Below are positions 15,242-23,491 of a stretch of 48,421 bases of DNA, one piece after another (positions within the stretch are counted from its first letter, which is position 1; every line of letters begins with the position of its first letter). Location: assembly GCA_910584935.1 (NCBI GenBank), contig CAJUDU010000012.1:1-48421 (forward strand), read 5' to 3'. Source of the stretch: an uncultured Butyricicoccus sp. (GTDB lineage Bacteria > Bacillota > Clostridia > Oscillospirales > Butyricicoccaceae). The notes under the pieces were generated by a model. That model searched no databases and was not told the origin of the DNA. It worked only from the letters and a program-made list of their open reading frames with translations. The position numbers and the translations under genes were made by a program.

Positions 15242-15541
15242 TTATAACAAAAGGTCAACATGACCGCCCTGCGTTTTGTCCGGATTTTCCGGGGATTCTT
15301 CCACATTCTCCTGTTTTTCTGCTTTGCGCTGTTGGCGCAAAAGCTGCTGTAATTGTTTTTTGATTTCTTCAATCTGTTTTTCCAGCTTTTCTTGTTTCTT
15401 TTTATCGCCGCTTTCAACCGCTTTTTGCCGCTCCAGTGTCAATTGTTGTAGCTTCTGCTGAAGCGCCTGGATTTTTCCATCCACGTTGCTGGGCGCCGCT
15501 TTTCCACCGGATGCCGCCGGGCTTATCCCTGAAATATTCAT
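15242..15541 (-). CDS. FlxA-like coiled-coil protein
   Basis: A 99-residue protein: a flexible Gly/Ala/Ser start (MNISGISPAASGGKAAPSN), then one long coiled coil rich in Gln, Lys and Glu (IQALQQKLQQLTLERQKAV, then LEKQIEEIKKQLQQLL), ending with an acidic/polar tail. This fits the FlxA-like family, linked with the flagellar regulon in enterobacteria; the function is unknown. The start at 15539-15541 has GAGGTGAT seven bases upstream. The frame continues up to 15643, but that part overlaps the kinase gene and lacks a ribosome site. It has its own candidate promoter and shares the bidirectional terminator with the SLH gene. Confidence 0.75.
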   Translation of the reverse strand: MNISGISPAASGGKAAPSNVDGKIQALQQKLQQLTLERQKAVESGDKKKQEKLEKQIEEIKKQLQQLLRQQRKAEKQENVEESPENPDKTQGGHVDLLL

Positions 15542-15562
15542 AAAATCATCACCTCTGCCCCA

Positions 15563-15591
15563 AGTATAGTGCTTTTTTTGGGGCAAAGCAA
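15563..15591 (-). promoter_or_regulatory. Candidate sigma-A promoter of the FlxA-like gene
   Basis: TTGCTT (15586-15591), 17 bases, TATACT (15563-15568) on the minus strand, in the 61-base gap after the kinase gene. The predicted start is only about 15 bases before the ATG, so the leader is just long enough for the ribosome site. CCCCAA/TTGGGG flanks form an inverted repeat over the spacer and -10. Confidence 0.42.
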
Positions 15592-15602
15592 TGGATTTGC
15601 TG

Positions 15603-16895
15603 TCAAATGTCTGATTGTTGATGTGAAATGCACAAAAGTACATCTAACATGAATTTCCCATCCTGAATGCCTGCTTCCAATGTTCCCCTATGCTTGCCCA
15701 CTACTGCGCGGATGTTGGAAATCCCAATCCCCTCGCAAAAAGTATCCTGCCCTTCCGGGCAAAAATTTTCTATGCTCAAAAGAAAAAACTTGCCATGCCG
15801 TTTTCCGTTTAATACAATCTGTTTTTGATCATCCGACAGGCTTTCACACGCCTTTATCGCATTATCCACCGCGTTTGATAAGATAATGCACCAATCAATA
15901 TCCGCTATTTGCGAATCTGATGGTATCTGCATTTGGCAGATTATCGTAATATTTTGCTGTGCCGCCGCGGAAAATTTACTGCTTAGCAGTGCATCCACTG
16001 CCGGGTTGCCTGTGTGGAATGGGTCTGCCAGGGCATCCGAAACCATTTCCAATTCAGAAAGATATGCCATTGCCCGGGATATCTCATTTTTTTGCAAAAG
16101 TCCATGCAGCATCAGCAAATGATTGCGGATATCATGCCGGAATGCACGCATTTGCTGCTGATGCAGTTGTACTTGCTGTAAATATGCTGTTTGTTCTTTT
16201 GTCTGCAACGCGAATAACTGGTTTTCCTGTTCTGCCTGTGCCGCTTTTTCCAAATAGCAATATGCAACCAAAAGTGAAGCCAGTGCAATACAGGCAACAA
16301 TCTGCAGCCCTAAAATTTCTGTGCTGCTCACCAGCGGATATACCAATCCTGTTTCTGCATTCCAAACAATAGTATCCCCGTAAACACAGTATAATACCAC
16401 CTGTTCGGTGAATCCAATGAAAAGCAATGGAAATGATAAAATGCTTCGCGCTGTCAACCTATGGTTATGAAAAAATACCCGAAAAATGGCTGTAAATGCA
16501 GCAGCCATAAAAACAAGCGGCATCAGTGCAAAGAAAATTTCCATTCTTTCAGCCTGTTGTGCCAATCGTGTGATAAAAATATAAATAATGGTACCAGTAA
16601 TCGTATTGGCAAAATATAATATGGAAATCAACAGAGCGGAAATTGACATCGCTTGTTTCCATCCGCATTTCAACACAGCACACCCATACCCGAAAAGAAA
16701 TAAAAATCCGCATAAAAACGGGAGAAATAACACCAGATACCGCGCAAATATGCCGTAAAAACAACACCATAGCATTGTCCAGCCGCACACTGTATACCAA
16801 GGGTTCTTTTTGGCGACATACCGCCCGAAAAAATATAATGCCATGCAAAAAGGGGCAAAATCGTATAAAAAACGGTAAATAATTTCTTTTATCAT
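15603..16895 (-). CDS. AgrC-type (GHKL) sensor histidine kinase
   Basis: The membrane kinase of a quorum-sensing-type two-component system. The first ~200 residues form about six hydrophobic helices with no large outside domain, as in peptide-sensing AgrC/ComD kinases. The cytoplasmic part has the H-box (FRHDIRNHLLMLHGLL), the N-box (ILSNAVDNAIKACE) and a G-box (GIGISNIRAVVGKHRG). I chose the ATG at 16895, overlapping the regulator stop by four bases (ATGA) with AAGGAAAAAT upstream; the frame extends to 16922. Length is 430 residues. No agrB/agrD-like peptide genes are adjacent, so the signal is unknown. Confidence 0.9.
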   Translation of the reverse strand: MIKEIIYRFLYDFAPFCMALYFFGRYVAKKNPWYTVCGWTMLWCCFYGIFARYLVLFLPFLCGFLFLFGYGCAVLKCGWKQAMSISALLISILYFANTITGTIIYIFITRLAQQAERMEIFFALMPLVFMAAAFTAIFRVFFHNHRLTARSILSFPLLFIGFTEQVVLYCVYGDTIVWNAETGLVYPLVSSTEILGLQIVACIALASLLVAYCYLEKAAQAEQENQLFALQTKEQTAYLQQVQLHQQQMRAFRHDIRNHLLMLHGLLQKNEISRAMAYLSELEMVSDALADPFHTGNPAVDALLSSKFSAAAQQNITIICQMQIPSDSQIADIDWCIILSNAVDNAIKACESLSDDQKQIVLNGKRHGKFFLLSIENFCPEGQDTFCEGIGISNIRAVVGKHRGTLEAGIQDGKFMLDVLLCISHQQSDI

Positions 16896-17590
16896 ATTTT
16901 TCCTTTCCCTTTGATGTGCCAAAGCAAAGCTTCCATCAATGCCCCACGGCGCAGGCGCGAAACAGGAATATGTGCCCCATTGGCTAAAACTGCCTGACCC
17001 TCTGTAATCTCAACCAAATAATCCAAGTTCACCAAATAACTTCGATGACATTTATAAAACCGGCTGCCAAGTTGGGCTTCTAACCCAGACAATCTGCCAT
17101 AATAATCAATCACTTCCTCCCGCAAATGCAGATAGATTTTCCGGTTTATCACCTCACAATAATAAATCTGATTCAGCTTTACTGTTTTACAGGAATGTAT
17201 GGTTTGAACCAATAAGGCTTGCCCTTCTAACTTCCGGACTGCCCGCATCACAGCATTCCCAAGTTTTTCGGCATCCACTGGCTTGCATAAATAATCTGCC
17301 GCTTCCAACGCAAACACATCAAATACATACTCTTGGAATGCGGTTACAAAAATCAGAATACATTCCGGCATAGTTGTTCTGATTTCACGTGCCAAGGATA
17401 AGCCATCCATTCCCGGCATTTCAATATCCAAAAAAACCATATCAAAATTTATCCCAGAACCCAATAATGCCGCCGCTTCTGTAAAACAGGATATTTGGTA
17501 TGTATGTCCAGTATTTTCCATGATATGCAGCAACATTTCTTCCAACTGGCAGCAGAACTCTTTTTCATCATCACATATTGCAATCTGCAA
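16892..17590 (-). CDS. LytTR-family response regulator
   Basis: The partner regulator of the AgrC-type kinase. The receiver domain (about 1-115) has the acidic pair (ICDDEKEF), the phospho-acceptor context MVFLDIEMPGMDGL and the conserved Lys (CKPVDAEKL). The C-terminal half is a LytTR DNA-binding domain (KTVKLNQIYYCEV through FYKCHRSYLVNLDYLVEI). I chose TTG 17588-17590 because GGAGG lies eight bases upstream; the frame goes on to 17644, past a promoter. Length is 232 residues. It overlaps the kinase gene by four bases. Targets are unknown; tandem GTGAAAT repeats just above its promoter may be an autoregulatory site. Confidence 0.9.
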   Translation of the reverse strand: MQIAICDDEKEFCCQLEEMLLHIMENTGHTYQISCFTEAAALLGSGINFDMVFLDIEMPGMDGLSLAREIRTTMPECILIFVTAFQEYVFDVFALEAADYLCKPVDAEKLGNAVMRAVRKLEGQALLVQTIHSCKTVKLNQIYYCEVINRKIYLHLREEVIDYYGRLSGLEAQLGSRFYKCHRSYLVNLDYLVEITEGQAVLANGAHIPVSRLRRGALMEALLWHIKGKGKI

Positions 17591-17615
17591 ATCTTTTCCC
17601 TCCATATAACATACC

Positions 17616-17644
17616 AGTATAACCACCTTATTGCTTCCCTGCAA
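17616..17644 (-). promoter_or_regulatory. Sigma-A promoter of the two-component operon
   Basis: TTGCAG (17639-17644), a 17-base spacer, TATACT (17616-17621) on the minus strand. Both boxes are good and the spacing ideal. The predicted start is near 17610, about 20 bases before the chosen TTG start. Confidence 0.7.
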
Positions 17645-17661
17645 GTGAAATAGCGTGAAAT
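17645..17661. repeat. Tandem GTGAAAT direct repeats abutting the two-component promoter
   Basis: Two copies of GTGAAAT (17645-17651 and 17655-17661) are spaced exactly 10 bases, one helical turn, and lie directly upstream of the -35 box of the LytTR operon. LytTR proteins bind paired direct repeats, usually with a longer period (about 20-22 bases), so the identity of the binder is uncertain. Position and phasing fit an activator site. Confidence 0.45.
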
Positions 17662-17687
17662 GTGCATTTTATGCTGTGAAAAAACAA

Positions 17688-17717
17688 AAAAGGGTTGGCT
17701 TTCATGCCAACCCTTTT
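17688..17717 (-). terminator. Intrinsic terminator after the aminotransferase gene
   Basis: A 12-bp perfect stem (AAAAGGGTTGGC, 17688-17699, with GCCAACCCTTTT, 17706-17717) has a six-base loop. On the minus strand it ends in TTTTTTGTTTTTTC. It begins 17 bases past the aminotransferase stop and insulates the two-component operon that follows. Confidence 0.93.
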
Positions 17718-17734
17718 ATAAAATGCCTAAAGTA

Positions 17735-18940
17735 TCACGCATTTTGGATAAATGCTTCCAAACGGTCGATGCCTTTGTCAATATCAGTTATAGATGTTGC
17801 GTAACTCCAGCGAATAAAGCCTGGTGCAGCAAAAGATTCACAAGGCACCGTTGCAACCAGTCCTTTTTCAAGGAACAGTTTTGCAAAATCTGCATCCCCT
17901 TCAATCTTGACGCCATACATTGTTTTACCGATAAAGCTTTTCATATTCATCATCACATAGAACGCACCTTGCGGCTTAATGCAGGAAATACCCTCGATTT
18001 TATTCATACGTTCTACCAGATGATCCCGGCGCGCCTGGAACGCAAGACGCATTTCCTCAATGTCTTCCTGCGGACCGTTGAGGGCTTCAATTGCAGCAAC
18101 TTGTGAAATCGTGCATGGCGCAGACGTAGAATGGCTCAAATAATTACTCATTGCTTTTGCAATAAACGGTTCCGCGCAGGCATAACCAATACGCCAGCCT
18201 GTCATAGCATAAGATTTGGATACGCCATTTATGACAATACAGCGCCGCCGGATTTCATCGCCCAGTGCTGCAATGGATGTATATTCAATACCATCATAAA
18301 CAAGGTTTGCATAGATATCGTCAGCAATCACATAAATATTATGCTTCACACAAACATCCGCGAGCGCTTGGAGTTCCTCGCGAGAATATACCATGCCAGT
18401 AGGATTAGACGGTGAATTAAGCATAAATGCTTTGGTTTTTTCTGTGATAGCAGCTTCCAGCTGTGCGGCTGTGATTTTGAAATGCTGTTCTTCTGATGCT
18501 GCAACAATCACAGGTTTTGCGCTTGCCTGTTGAACCATTTCACTGTAAGACAGCCAATATGGCGCGGCAATCACAACTTCATCGCCTGGGTCGCACAGTA
18601 CCATTAATGCAATATAAATCGCGTGTTTTGCGCCCGATGCCACAACAATTTGGTTTGGTTCATATTTTAACCCATAATCCTGCTCCAGCCGATAGCACGC
18701 TGCCTTTTTCAGGTCAACCATACCGGAAGCTGGCGTATAACGGGTCATATTGCATTCAATCGCAGAAATACCCGCTTGTTTGATATGTTCTGGCGTTGGG
18801 AAATCCGGTTCACCCGCGCCAAAGCCGACAACATCTACACCTGCAGCCTTCATTTCTTTGAACATACTATCAATGACCAGTGTTGTAGATGCCCGCACCT
18901 GTGAAGCCACTGCGGAAATTGGTTTTAGCTTTTGTAACAC
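17735..18940 (-). CDS. Class I/II PLP-dependent aminotransferase (aspartate aminotransferase-like)
   Basis: A cytoplasmic transaminase of fold type I. The PLP-binding lysine lies in VINGVSKSYAMTGWRIGYA; other family marks are GFGAGEPDFPTPEHI near the N terminus, NSPSNPTGMVY and an arginine motif (GFIRWSYATS) at the C terminus. It closely fits the AspC/YugH group that transfers amino groups between aspartate or aromatic amino acids and 2-oxoglutarate; substrate cannot be fixed by eye. I chose GTG 18938-18940, with AGGGGG nine bases upstream (401 residues); TTG starts at 18946 and 18970 are alternatives. It appears monocistronic, with its own promoter and terminator. Confidence 0.9.
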   Translation of the reverse strand: MLQKLKPISAVASQVRASTTLVIDSMFKEMKAAGVDVVGFGAGEPDFPTPEHIKQAGISAIECNMTRYTPASGMVDLKKAACYRLEQDYGLKYEPNQIVVASGAKHAIYIALMVLCDPGDEVVIAAPYWLSYSEMVQQASAKPVIVAASEEQHFKITAAQLEAAITEKTKAFMLNSPSNPTGMVYSREELQALADVCVKHNIYVIADDIYANLVYDGIEYTSIAALGDEIRRRCIVINGVSKSYAMTGWRIGYACAEPFIAKAMSNYLSHSTSAPCTISQVAAIEALNGPQEDIEEMRLAFQARRDHLVERMNKIEGISCIKPQGAFYVMMNMKSFIGKTMYGVKIEGDADFAKLFLEKGLVATVPCESFAAPGFIRWSYATSITDIDKGIDRLEAFIQNA

Positions 18941-18978
18941 TTTCAACTGCCCCCTTCTATCAACTATCAATATATTTC

Positions 18979-19007
18979 ATTATACTATGGGCATATTATT
19001 TTTGCAA
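18979..19007 (-). promoter_or_regulatory. Sigma-A promoter of the aminotransferase gene
   Basis: TTGCAA (19002-19007), 17 bases, perfect TATAAT (18979-18984) on the minus strand. Transcription would start near 18972, giving a leader of about 30 bases. It sits in the 121-base gap after thiN, in which no clear terminator for the large upstream operon was seen. Confidence 0.82.
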
Positions 19008-19061
19008 GTCCCCATCTGAAAAATTGCAAAACTGCGCTGAATGCTATTGTCTTGCCGCTTG

Positions 19062-19718
19062 TCAGCCAGCGCTGTCCTCAGAAAAGATAACCAGTGCCCT
19101 GCCTTGCCGCAGTGTTATGGAAAACTGTTCGGCTGTCGCCTCATTGGACACCGAAATAATGTGGGAACGGGTTAATTCTGCTTCATGTAAGGGATATTTC
19201 ATCCCTTGCAGCGTAACGCCTTCCAATTTGCTGTCCAGTGGGATTAGCGAAATATACTTGCGAGCATGGCTGCGGGCAAAAACCATAATACCGCCGGGAT
19301 GCAGGAACACGGTATTATGCGGGTCAAGCACCTGAAGCCTTGCCCCTGCTTCATACGCACTTTCACATAAAAGCAAATTGCACAGCAAATGGTCAAGCCG
19401 TCCGCCGGTTGCACAGGCAAGGGTAATTTCTTTACAGCCGCGCGAAACCGCAAGGAAAACACAATGCTGTGTATCCGTATCATCTTTTTCAGGGGTTAGC
19501 CGGATGAGTTCCCGGCATGGGATTGCCTGCCTGCTGGAATCAAAATCCGCTGCCACAGCATCCGGCACAATACCAAGCTGCTGTGCATATTTCATACCGC
19601 CATCAGCACATAATACAACGCAATCCGGATTTTCCTGCAAAAAATCACGTACATACTGCAAATCATCACATGGCGCAGCCGATAAAATCAACGCCCTGCG
19701 CCCTTGCCAATCTCCCAT
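19062..19718 (-). CDS. thiN: Thiamine diphosphokinase
   Basis: Transfers pyrophosphate from ATP to thiamine, giving thiamine diphosphate. Family marks: CADGGMKYA, VAADFDSSR, the EKDDTDTQHCV metal/substrate motif and the TGGRLDHLLCN signature. Length of 218 residues is normal. It overlaps rsgA by 31 bases, with AAAGGG eight to nine bases before its ATG. It is the last gene of the housekeeping operon; in B. subtilis, rpe normally lies between rsgA and thiN, but not here. Confidence 0.94.
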   Translation of the reverse strand: MGDWQGRRALILSAAPCDDLQYVRDFLQENPDCVVLCADGGMKYAQQLGIVPDAVAADFDSSRQAIPCRELIRLTPEKDDTDTQHCVFLAVSRGCKEITLACATGGRLDHLLCNLLLCESAYEAGARLQVLDPHNTVFLHPGGIMVFARSHARKYISLIPLDSKLEGVTLQGMKYPLHEAELTRSHIISVSNEATAEQFSITLRQGRALVIFSEDSAG

Positions 19719-20584
19719 TGTTTCAAACCCTTTACGCTTTCATACAGTTTCACATAGCTTTCATGACGGCTTTGGGCAATGTGCCCTGCCGCCACGGCTT
19801 CCAACACAGCACAACCTTTTTCTTTGATATGCGCACAGCCTGTGAATTTGCATTTTCCAATATACGGCGCAAACTCACGGAACGCATATTGCAAATCCTC
19901 CCGCAGCACCAAATCCATTTGTTCGGTGTCAAAAGAGGAAAACCCTGGCGTATCGGCTAAATAGCCATTGCCCAGCCGCACCAATTCAATATGACGGGTG
20001 GTATGCCGCCCGCGCCCAATGCGGTCAGAAATCTCGCCGACTTCTGCTTGGAACCCTGGCAGCAGCCTGTTAAGCAAACTGGACTTCCCAACACCAGAAT
20101 TGCCAGCAAATGCGGCAGTTTTCCCATCAATCCAATCAAGAAGCTTGTCCACTCCTTCGCCAGTCTGGGCACTGACCGCAATAATCGAAATGCTTGCAAG
20201 CTGATAAGCGGAGATCAATGCGTCACCTGGGTCGAGGTCAGTTTTATTGACAACCACCAATGGTTCTATGCCTTTATTTTCTGCAATCGCAACCACTTTA
20301 TCAATTAGAAATACATCGGTTACTGGTGGAGCTGCTGATGCCACAGCCACCAGCAAATCAATATTTGCCAGCGCCGGGCGAATCAGTTGATTGCGGCGCG
20401 GCATAATTTCGAGCAGGTAGCCTGTGCCATCGGGCTGCATCCCAACAGAAACCTGATCACCAATGATTGGCTTACCAATGGTCTTACGGAACTTGCCCCG
20501 CGCCCTGCATTCGATAACACCATCGGCGGTATCCACATAGTAGAAACCGCCGATGCCCTTCAAAATCGTCCCGTTAATGTCCAA
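19688..20584 (-). CDS. rsgA: Ribosome small subunit biogenesis GTPase RsgA
   Basis: A circularly permuted GTPase that checks late 30S maturation. In order: an OB-fold (about 1-65), then G4 (VVNKTDL), G1 (GNSGVGKSSLLNRL), G3 (DTPGFSS) and a C-terminal zinc cluster (C-x-F-x-GC-x-H-x5-GC: CKFTGCAHIKEKGC). I chose TTG 20582-20584 because AGGAG lies seven bases upstream. The frame runs on to 20635, but that would overlap prkC without a ribosome site. With this start it is 298 residues and lies 13 bases after prkC. Confidence 0.95.
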   Translation of the reverse strand: MDINGTILKGIGGFYYVDTADGVIECRARGKFRKTIGKPIIGDQVSVGMQPDGTGYLLEIMPRRNQLIRPALANIDLLVAVASAAPPVTDVFLIDKVVAIAENKGIEPLVVVNKTDLDPGDALISAYQLASISIIAVSAQTGEGVDKLLDWIDGKTAAFAGNSGVGKSSLLNRLLPGFQAEVGEISDRIGRGRHTTRHIELVRLGNGYLADTPGFSSFDTEQMDLVLREDLQYAFREFAPYIGKCKFTGCAHIKEKGCAVLEAVAAGHIAQSRHESYVKLYESVKGLKQWEIGKGAGR

Positions 20585-20597
20585 AACGCCGCTCCTT

Positions 20598-22730
20598 TTA
20601 ATTAAACGTGACAGGCATAGCTGATTCTGTGCCATTCACAATCACTTTAAGCATATTCTCCCCCAATGGTCCCTCAACTGTCACAGGCTGTGTGCCACCT
20701 GCTTGCGAGAATGTTTTGCTAAAAATTAACGTACCATCGGCAAGGTAAATATTTACGTTTGAATTTGGGCTGTCTGGCAGTGCAATACGAATCTTTGCTG
20801 TACCTGTTGTTTTTTCTGGCTCCGGTGGCTGCGTTGTATCATCAGGCGCTGGTTCCGGTGTAGGCGGCGTGTCATTGTTATTGCTCGGATTATTATTATC
20901 CGGATTCTCTGGCGGGTTGGTTGTTGTTGGCTCCTCCTGCTTTGGTCCCTTGGAAATGACCAAATCAATCTTGGTATCCTTATCAACCGTTGTCCCTTTG
21001 CTGATGGACTGTTCACAAACTTCGCCTGCTGCATAATCACTTTCTTTTTCTGATGTTTTACCAACTGCCAAGCCAGAAGAATTCAGAATCGACCGTGCGC
21101 TTTCCAGCGTGCGTCCTGTCAGCGATGGCACTTCAACTTTATTTTGGTTTTCATCTGCTTTGCCGGTGCTGACATAAATCGTTACTGTATCTTCCTTTGT
21201 CACCTCGGCATCTTTGCCGGGGCTGGTGCGGATGACATAATCTTTGTCAATCTCATCACTTGCTTCTTCCTTGATTTCATACGGAATTTCATGGTTTGTC
21301 AGAATCCGTTCCACTTCACTGAGGCTGGTGTTTGTGAAATCCTGGAGTTTATAACCCTTATCCTGTTCGTCCTCTTCCGGCTTATCGTCCGCGGTACCGC
21401 ATACTGTCAGGGTAATTTTTGTACCTTTTGCAACTTTTTTGGTTGCAACAGGATCTTGCTCAATGATTTCACCTTCATTGGCACCAGAGCGGTAAACACG
21501 TTCCGCATTTTCCTCCAGGTGGAAATCCGCATATTGGCTGTCTGCCAATACTTCATCAATATTCTTGCCAACAAAATTGGGCACAGGTATTTTTTCTGTG
21601 CTGCCTGAGGTCAGCAGCAGAGCGCCAACCGCGATTGCAATCACAGCAAAAATTGCAACCGCAATACCTGCGAGTGCTGCTGGCGATTCGCTTAAGCGTT
21701 CCATAAAGGTTTTTTTCTTCCTGCGCCTGCGCCGCTGTGAGTCATAGCTTCGATCTTCGCGCCGTTTGCGGGCAATTTCCTCCTGCCCATACTGCAAATC
21801 CTCTTGCTGTCTGCGGTTATATGAAATCGCACGGGTTTGGTCAAACATGGCAGAATCCCTGCGGGGATCCAGCCCATGATAACCAAAATTCGCGCCGGCA
21901 TTGAGTTTAATGCGCTCCAAATCATTATAAAGCTGCTGGGCATTAACATAGCGTTTGGCTACGCTGGGGCACATGGCGTGCATGACAATATCATCCATTC
22001 CTTTGGGGATACCCTGCACCACTTGGCTCGGTAATGGCGGCACTGAATTGATATGCTGCATGACAATGGCAACGGCGGTTTCCCCTTCAAACGGGAGTTT
22101 GCCGGTCAGCATTTCATACATTACAACGCCCAAAGAATATAAATCGGTACGAGAATCCAACGGGGAACCTTTTGCCTGTTCAGGCGAAATATAGTGAACC
22201 GAACCAATCGCTTCTTTCATCACACGGGTTTCCTGATCACTTTCCAGGCGCGCAATGCCAAAATCTGTGACCTTTGCGGTGCCATCGCGCAGCAGCATGA
22301 TATTATGTGGCTTAATATCCTGGTGGATAATGCCGCGGGAATGGGCATGTTCCAGCGCTTTTGCAATCTGCTGGGCAAAGAATATGGTTTCCTGCCATGA
22401 CAAATGCCCTTTTTTCTGCAAATATTCTTTTAATGATATCCCATCCATCAGCTCCATGACAATATAATCAATGCCATCGGAATGGGCAACGTCATACACT
22501 GCAACAATGTTGTTATGCGACAGCTTGGCAACGGCTTGCGACTCATTATAGAACCGGCGCCTAAATTCTTCATCCTGGGAAAATTCACGTTTCAGGGTTT
22601 TGATTGCGACAAAGCGATTAAGCACCCTGTCACGCGCCTTGTAAACGACCGCCATGCCGCCTACGCCGAGAACCTCTATGATTTCATACCGCCCGCCGAG
22701 CAGGGCGCCAATATATTTATCCATAGCCAA
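20598..22730 (-). CDS. prkC: PASTA-domain Ser/Thr protein kinase PrkC
   Basis: A membrane kinase that senses muropeptides or lipid II and regulates wall growth and translation. Kinase domain about 12-270: G-loop GVGGMAVVYKA, VAIKTLK lysine, catalytic loop HQDIKPHN, DFG (VTDFGIAR), APE-region SVHYISPEQAKG. The loop reads HQD instead of HRD. A basic segment, one membrane helix (AGIAVAIFAVIAIAVGALLL), three PASTA repeats, a Pro/Asn/Thr-rich linker and a small C-terminal beta domain follow. Start: TTG 22728-22730 with AAGGAG six bases upstream, or ATG 22722-22724. Length is about 710 residues. It sits 11 bases after its phosphatase partner stp. Confidence 0.95.
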   Translation of the reverse strand: MAMDKYIGALLGGRYEIIEVLGVGGMAVVYKARDRVLNRFVAIKTLKREFSQDEEFRRRFYNESQAVAKLSHNNIVAVYDVAHSDGIDYIVMELMDGISLKEYLQKKGHLSWQETIFFAQQIAKALEHAHSRGIIHQDIKPHNIMLLRDGTAKVTDFGIARLESDQETRVMKEAIGSVHYISPEQAKGSPLDSRTDLYSLGVVMYEMLTGKLPFEGETAVAIVMQHINSVPPLPSQVVQGIPKGMDDIVMHAMCPSVAKRYVNAQQLYNDLERIKLNAGANFGYHGLDPRRDSAMFDQTRAISYNRRQQEDLQYGQEEIARKRREDRSYDSQRRRRRKKKTFMERLSESPAALAGIAVAIFAVIAIAVGALLLTSGSTEKIPVPNFVGKNIDEVLADSQYADFHLEENAERVYRSGANEGEIIEQDPVATKKVAKGTKITLTVCGTADDKPEEDEQDKGYKLQDFTNTSLSEVERILTNHEIPYEIKEEASDEIDKDYVIRTSPGKDAEVTKEDTVTIYVSTGKADENQNKVEVPSLTGRTLESARSILNSSGLAVGKTSEKESDYAAGEVCEQSISKGTTVDKDTKIDLVISKGPKQEEPTTTNPPENPDNNNPSNNNDTPPTPEPAPDDTTQPPEPEKTTGTAKIRIALPDSPNSNVNIYLADGTLIFSKTFSQAGGTQPVTVEGPLGENMLKVIVNGTESAMPVTFN

Positions 22731-22741
22731 ACTCTCTCTCC

Positions 22742-23491
22742 TTATTCTGCTGAGCCGCCGCGGCAAAACAGGACCACGGTGATATTGTCCACGCCGCCAT
22801 TTGCACAAGCTGTATCAATCAGCTTTTCTGCTGCATTTTCCAGCACAGGCGTGTCCCCTATGATGTAGGCAATTTCGCTGTCTTCCACCATGCCGGTCAG
22901 CCCGTCCGAACATAGAAGCAGCTTATCGCCATTTTCCAGCGGCACATGGAACAGGTCGCTGTCTACAAAAGTATCCACGCCAACTGCGCGGGTAATTAGG
23001 TTGCGATGCGGATGGCGGCGGGATTCTTCGGGGGTCAGCCTGCCTTTGCGCACCATTTCCTGTACATAAGAGTGATCTTCTGTGATTTGGCGGATAGCGC
23101 CGCCGCGCAGCAGGTAGCCCCGGCTATCGCCGACATTGACGAATACAGCCCGATTGCCCTGCACCAGCGCAGCCACCAATGTTGTACCCATGCCTTGAAA
23201 TTCAGGCTGGCTGGCAGAAAGTTCAAATACTGACTGATTCGCATATTGTGCGCCCACACGCAGGAGGTCTTCGATATATGTATCGTCCATATCAGGTTGT
23301 ATTTCCTGCCGTACCTCCTCCACAAAGCGCTCAACCGCCAGCCTGCTGGCAACGTTACCCGCATTTGCGCCGCCCATGCCATCACATACCACAAGCAGCA
23401 ATGCGCCTTCCCGTTCAAACCCCTCCACCGCATAGCTATCCTGATTGGTTGGGCGTATGATCCCCCTGTTTGTGCTGCCGTAGGCTTTCAT
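22742..23491 (-). CDS. stp: PP2C-family Ser/Thr phosphatase (PrpC/Stp)
   Basis: Removes phosphate from PrkC and its substrates using two metal ions. Motifs: RPTNQDSY near residue 13, VVCDGMGGANAG, NVGDSRGYL, LLCSDGLTGMV and GGVDNITVVL, holding the conserved metal-binding aspartates. The 249-residue length is typical. Its ATG overlaps the rlmN stop by four bases (ATGA), and prkC starts 11 bases after its stop. Confidence 0.96.
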   Translation of the reverse strand: MKAYGSTNRGIIRPTNQDSYAVEGFEREGALLLVVCDGMGGANAGNVASRLAVERFVEEVRQEIQPDMDDTYIEDLLRVGAQYANQSVFELSASQPEFQGMGTTLVAALVQGNRAVFVNVGDSRGYLLRGGAIRQITEDHSYVQEMVRKGRLTPEESRRHPHRNLITRAVGVDTFVDSDLFHVPLENGDKLLLCSDGLTGMVEDSEIAYIIGDTPVLENAAEKLIDTACANGGVDNITVVLFCRGGSAE

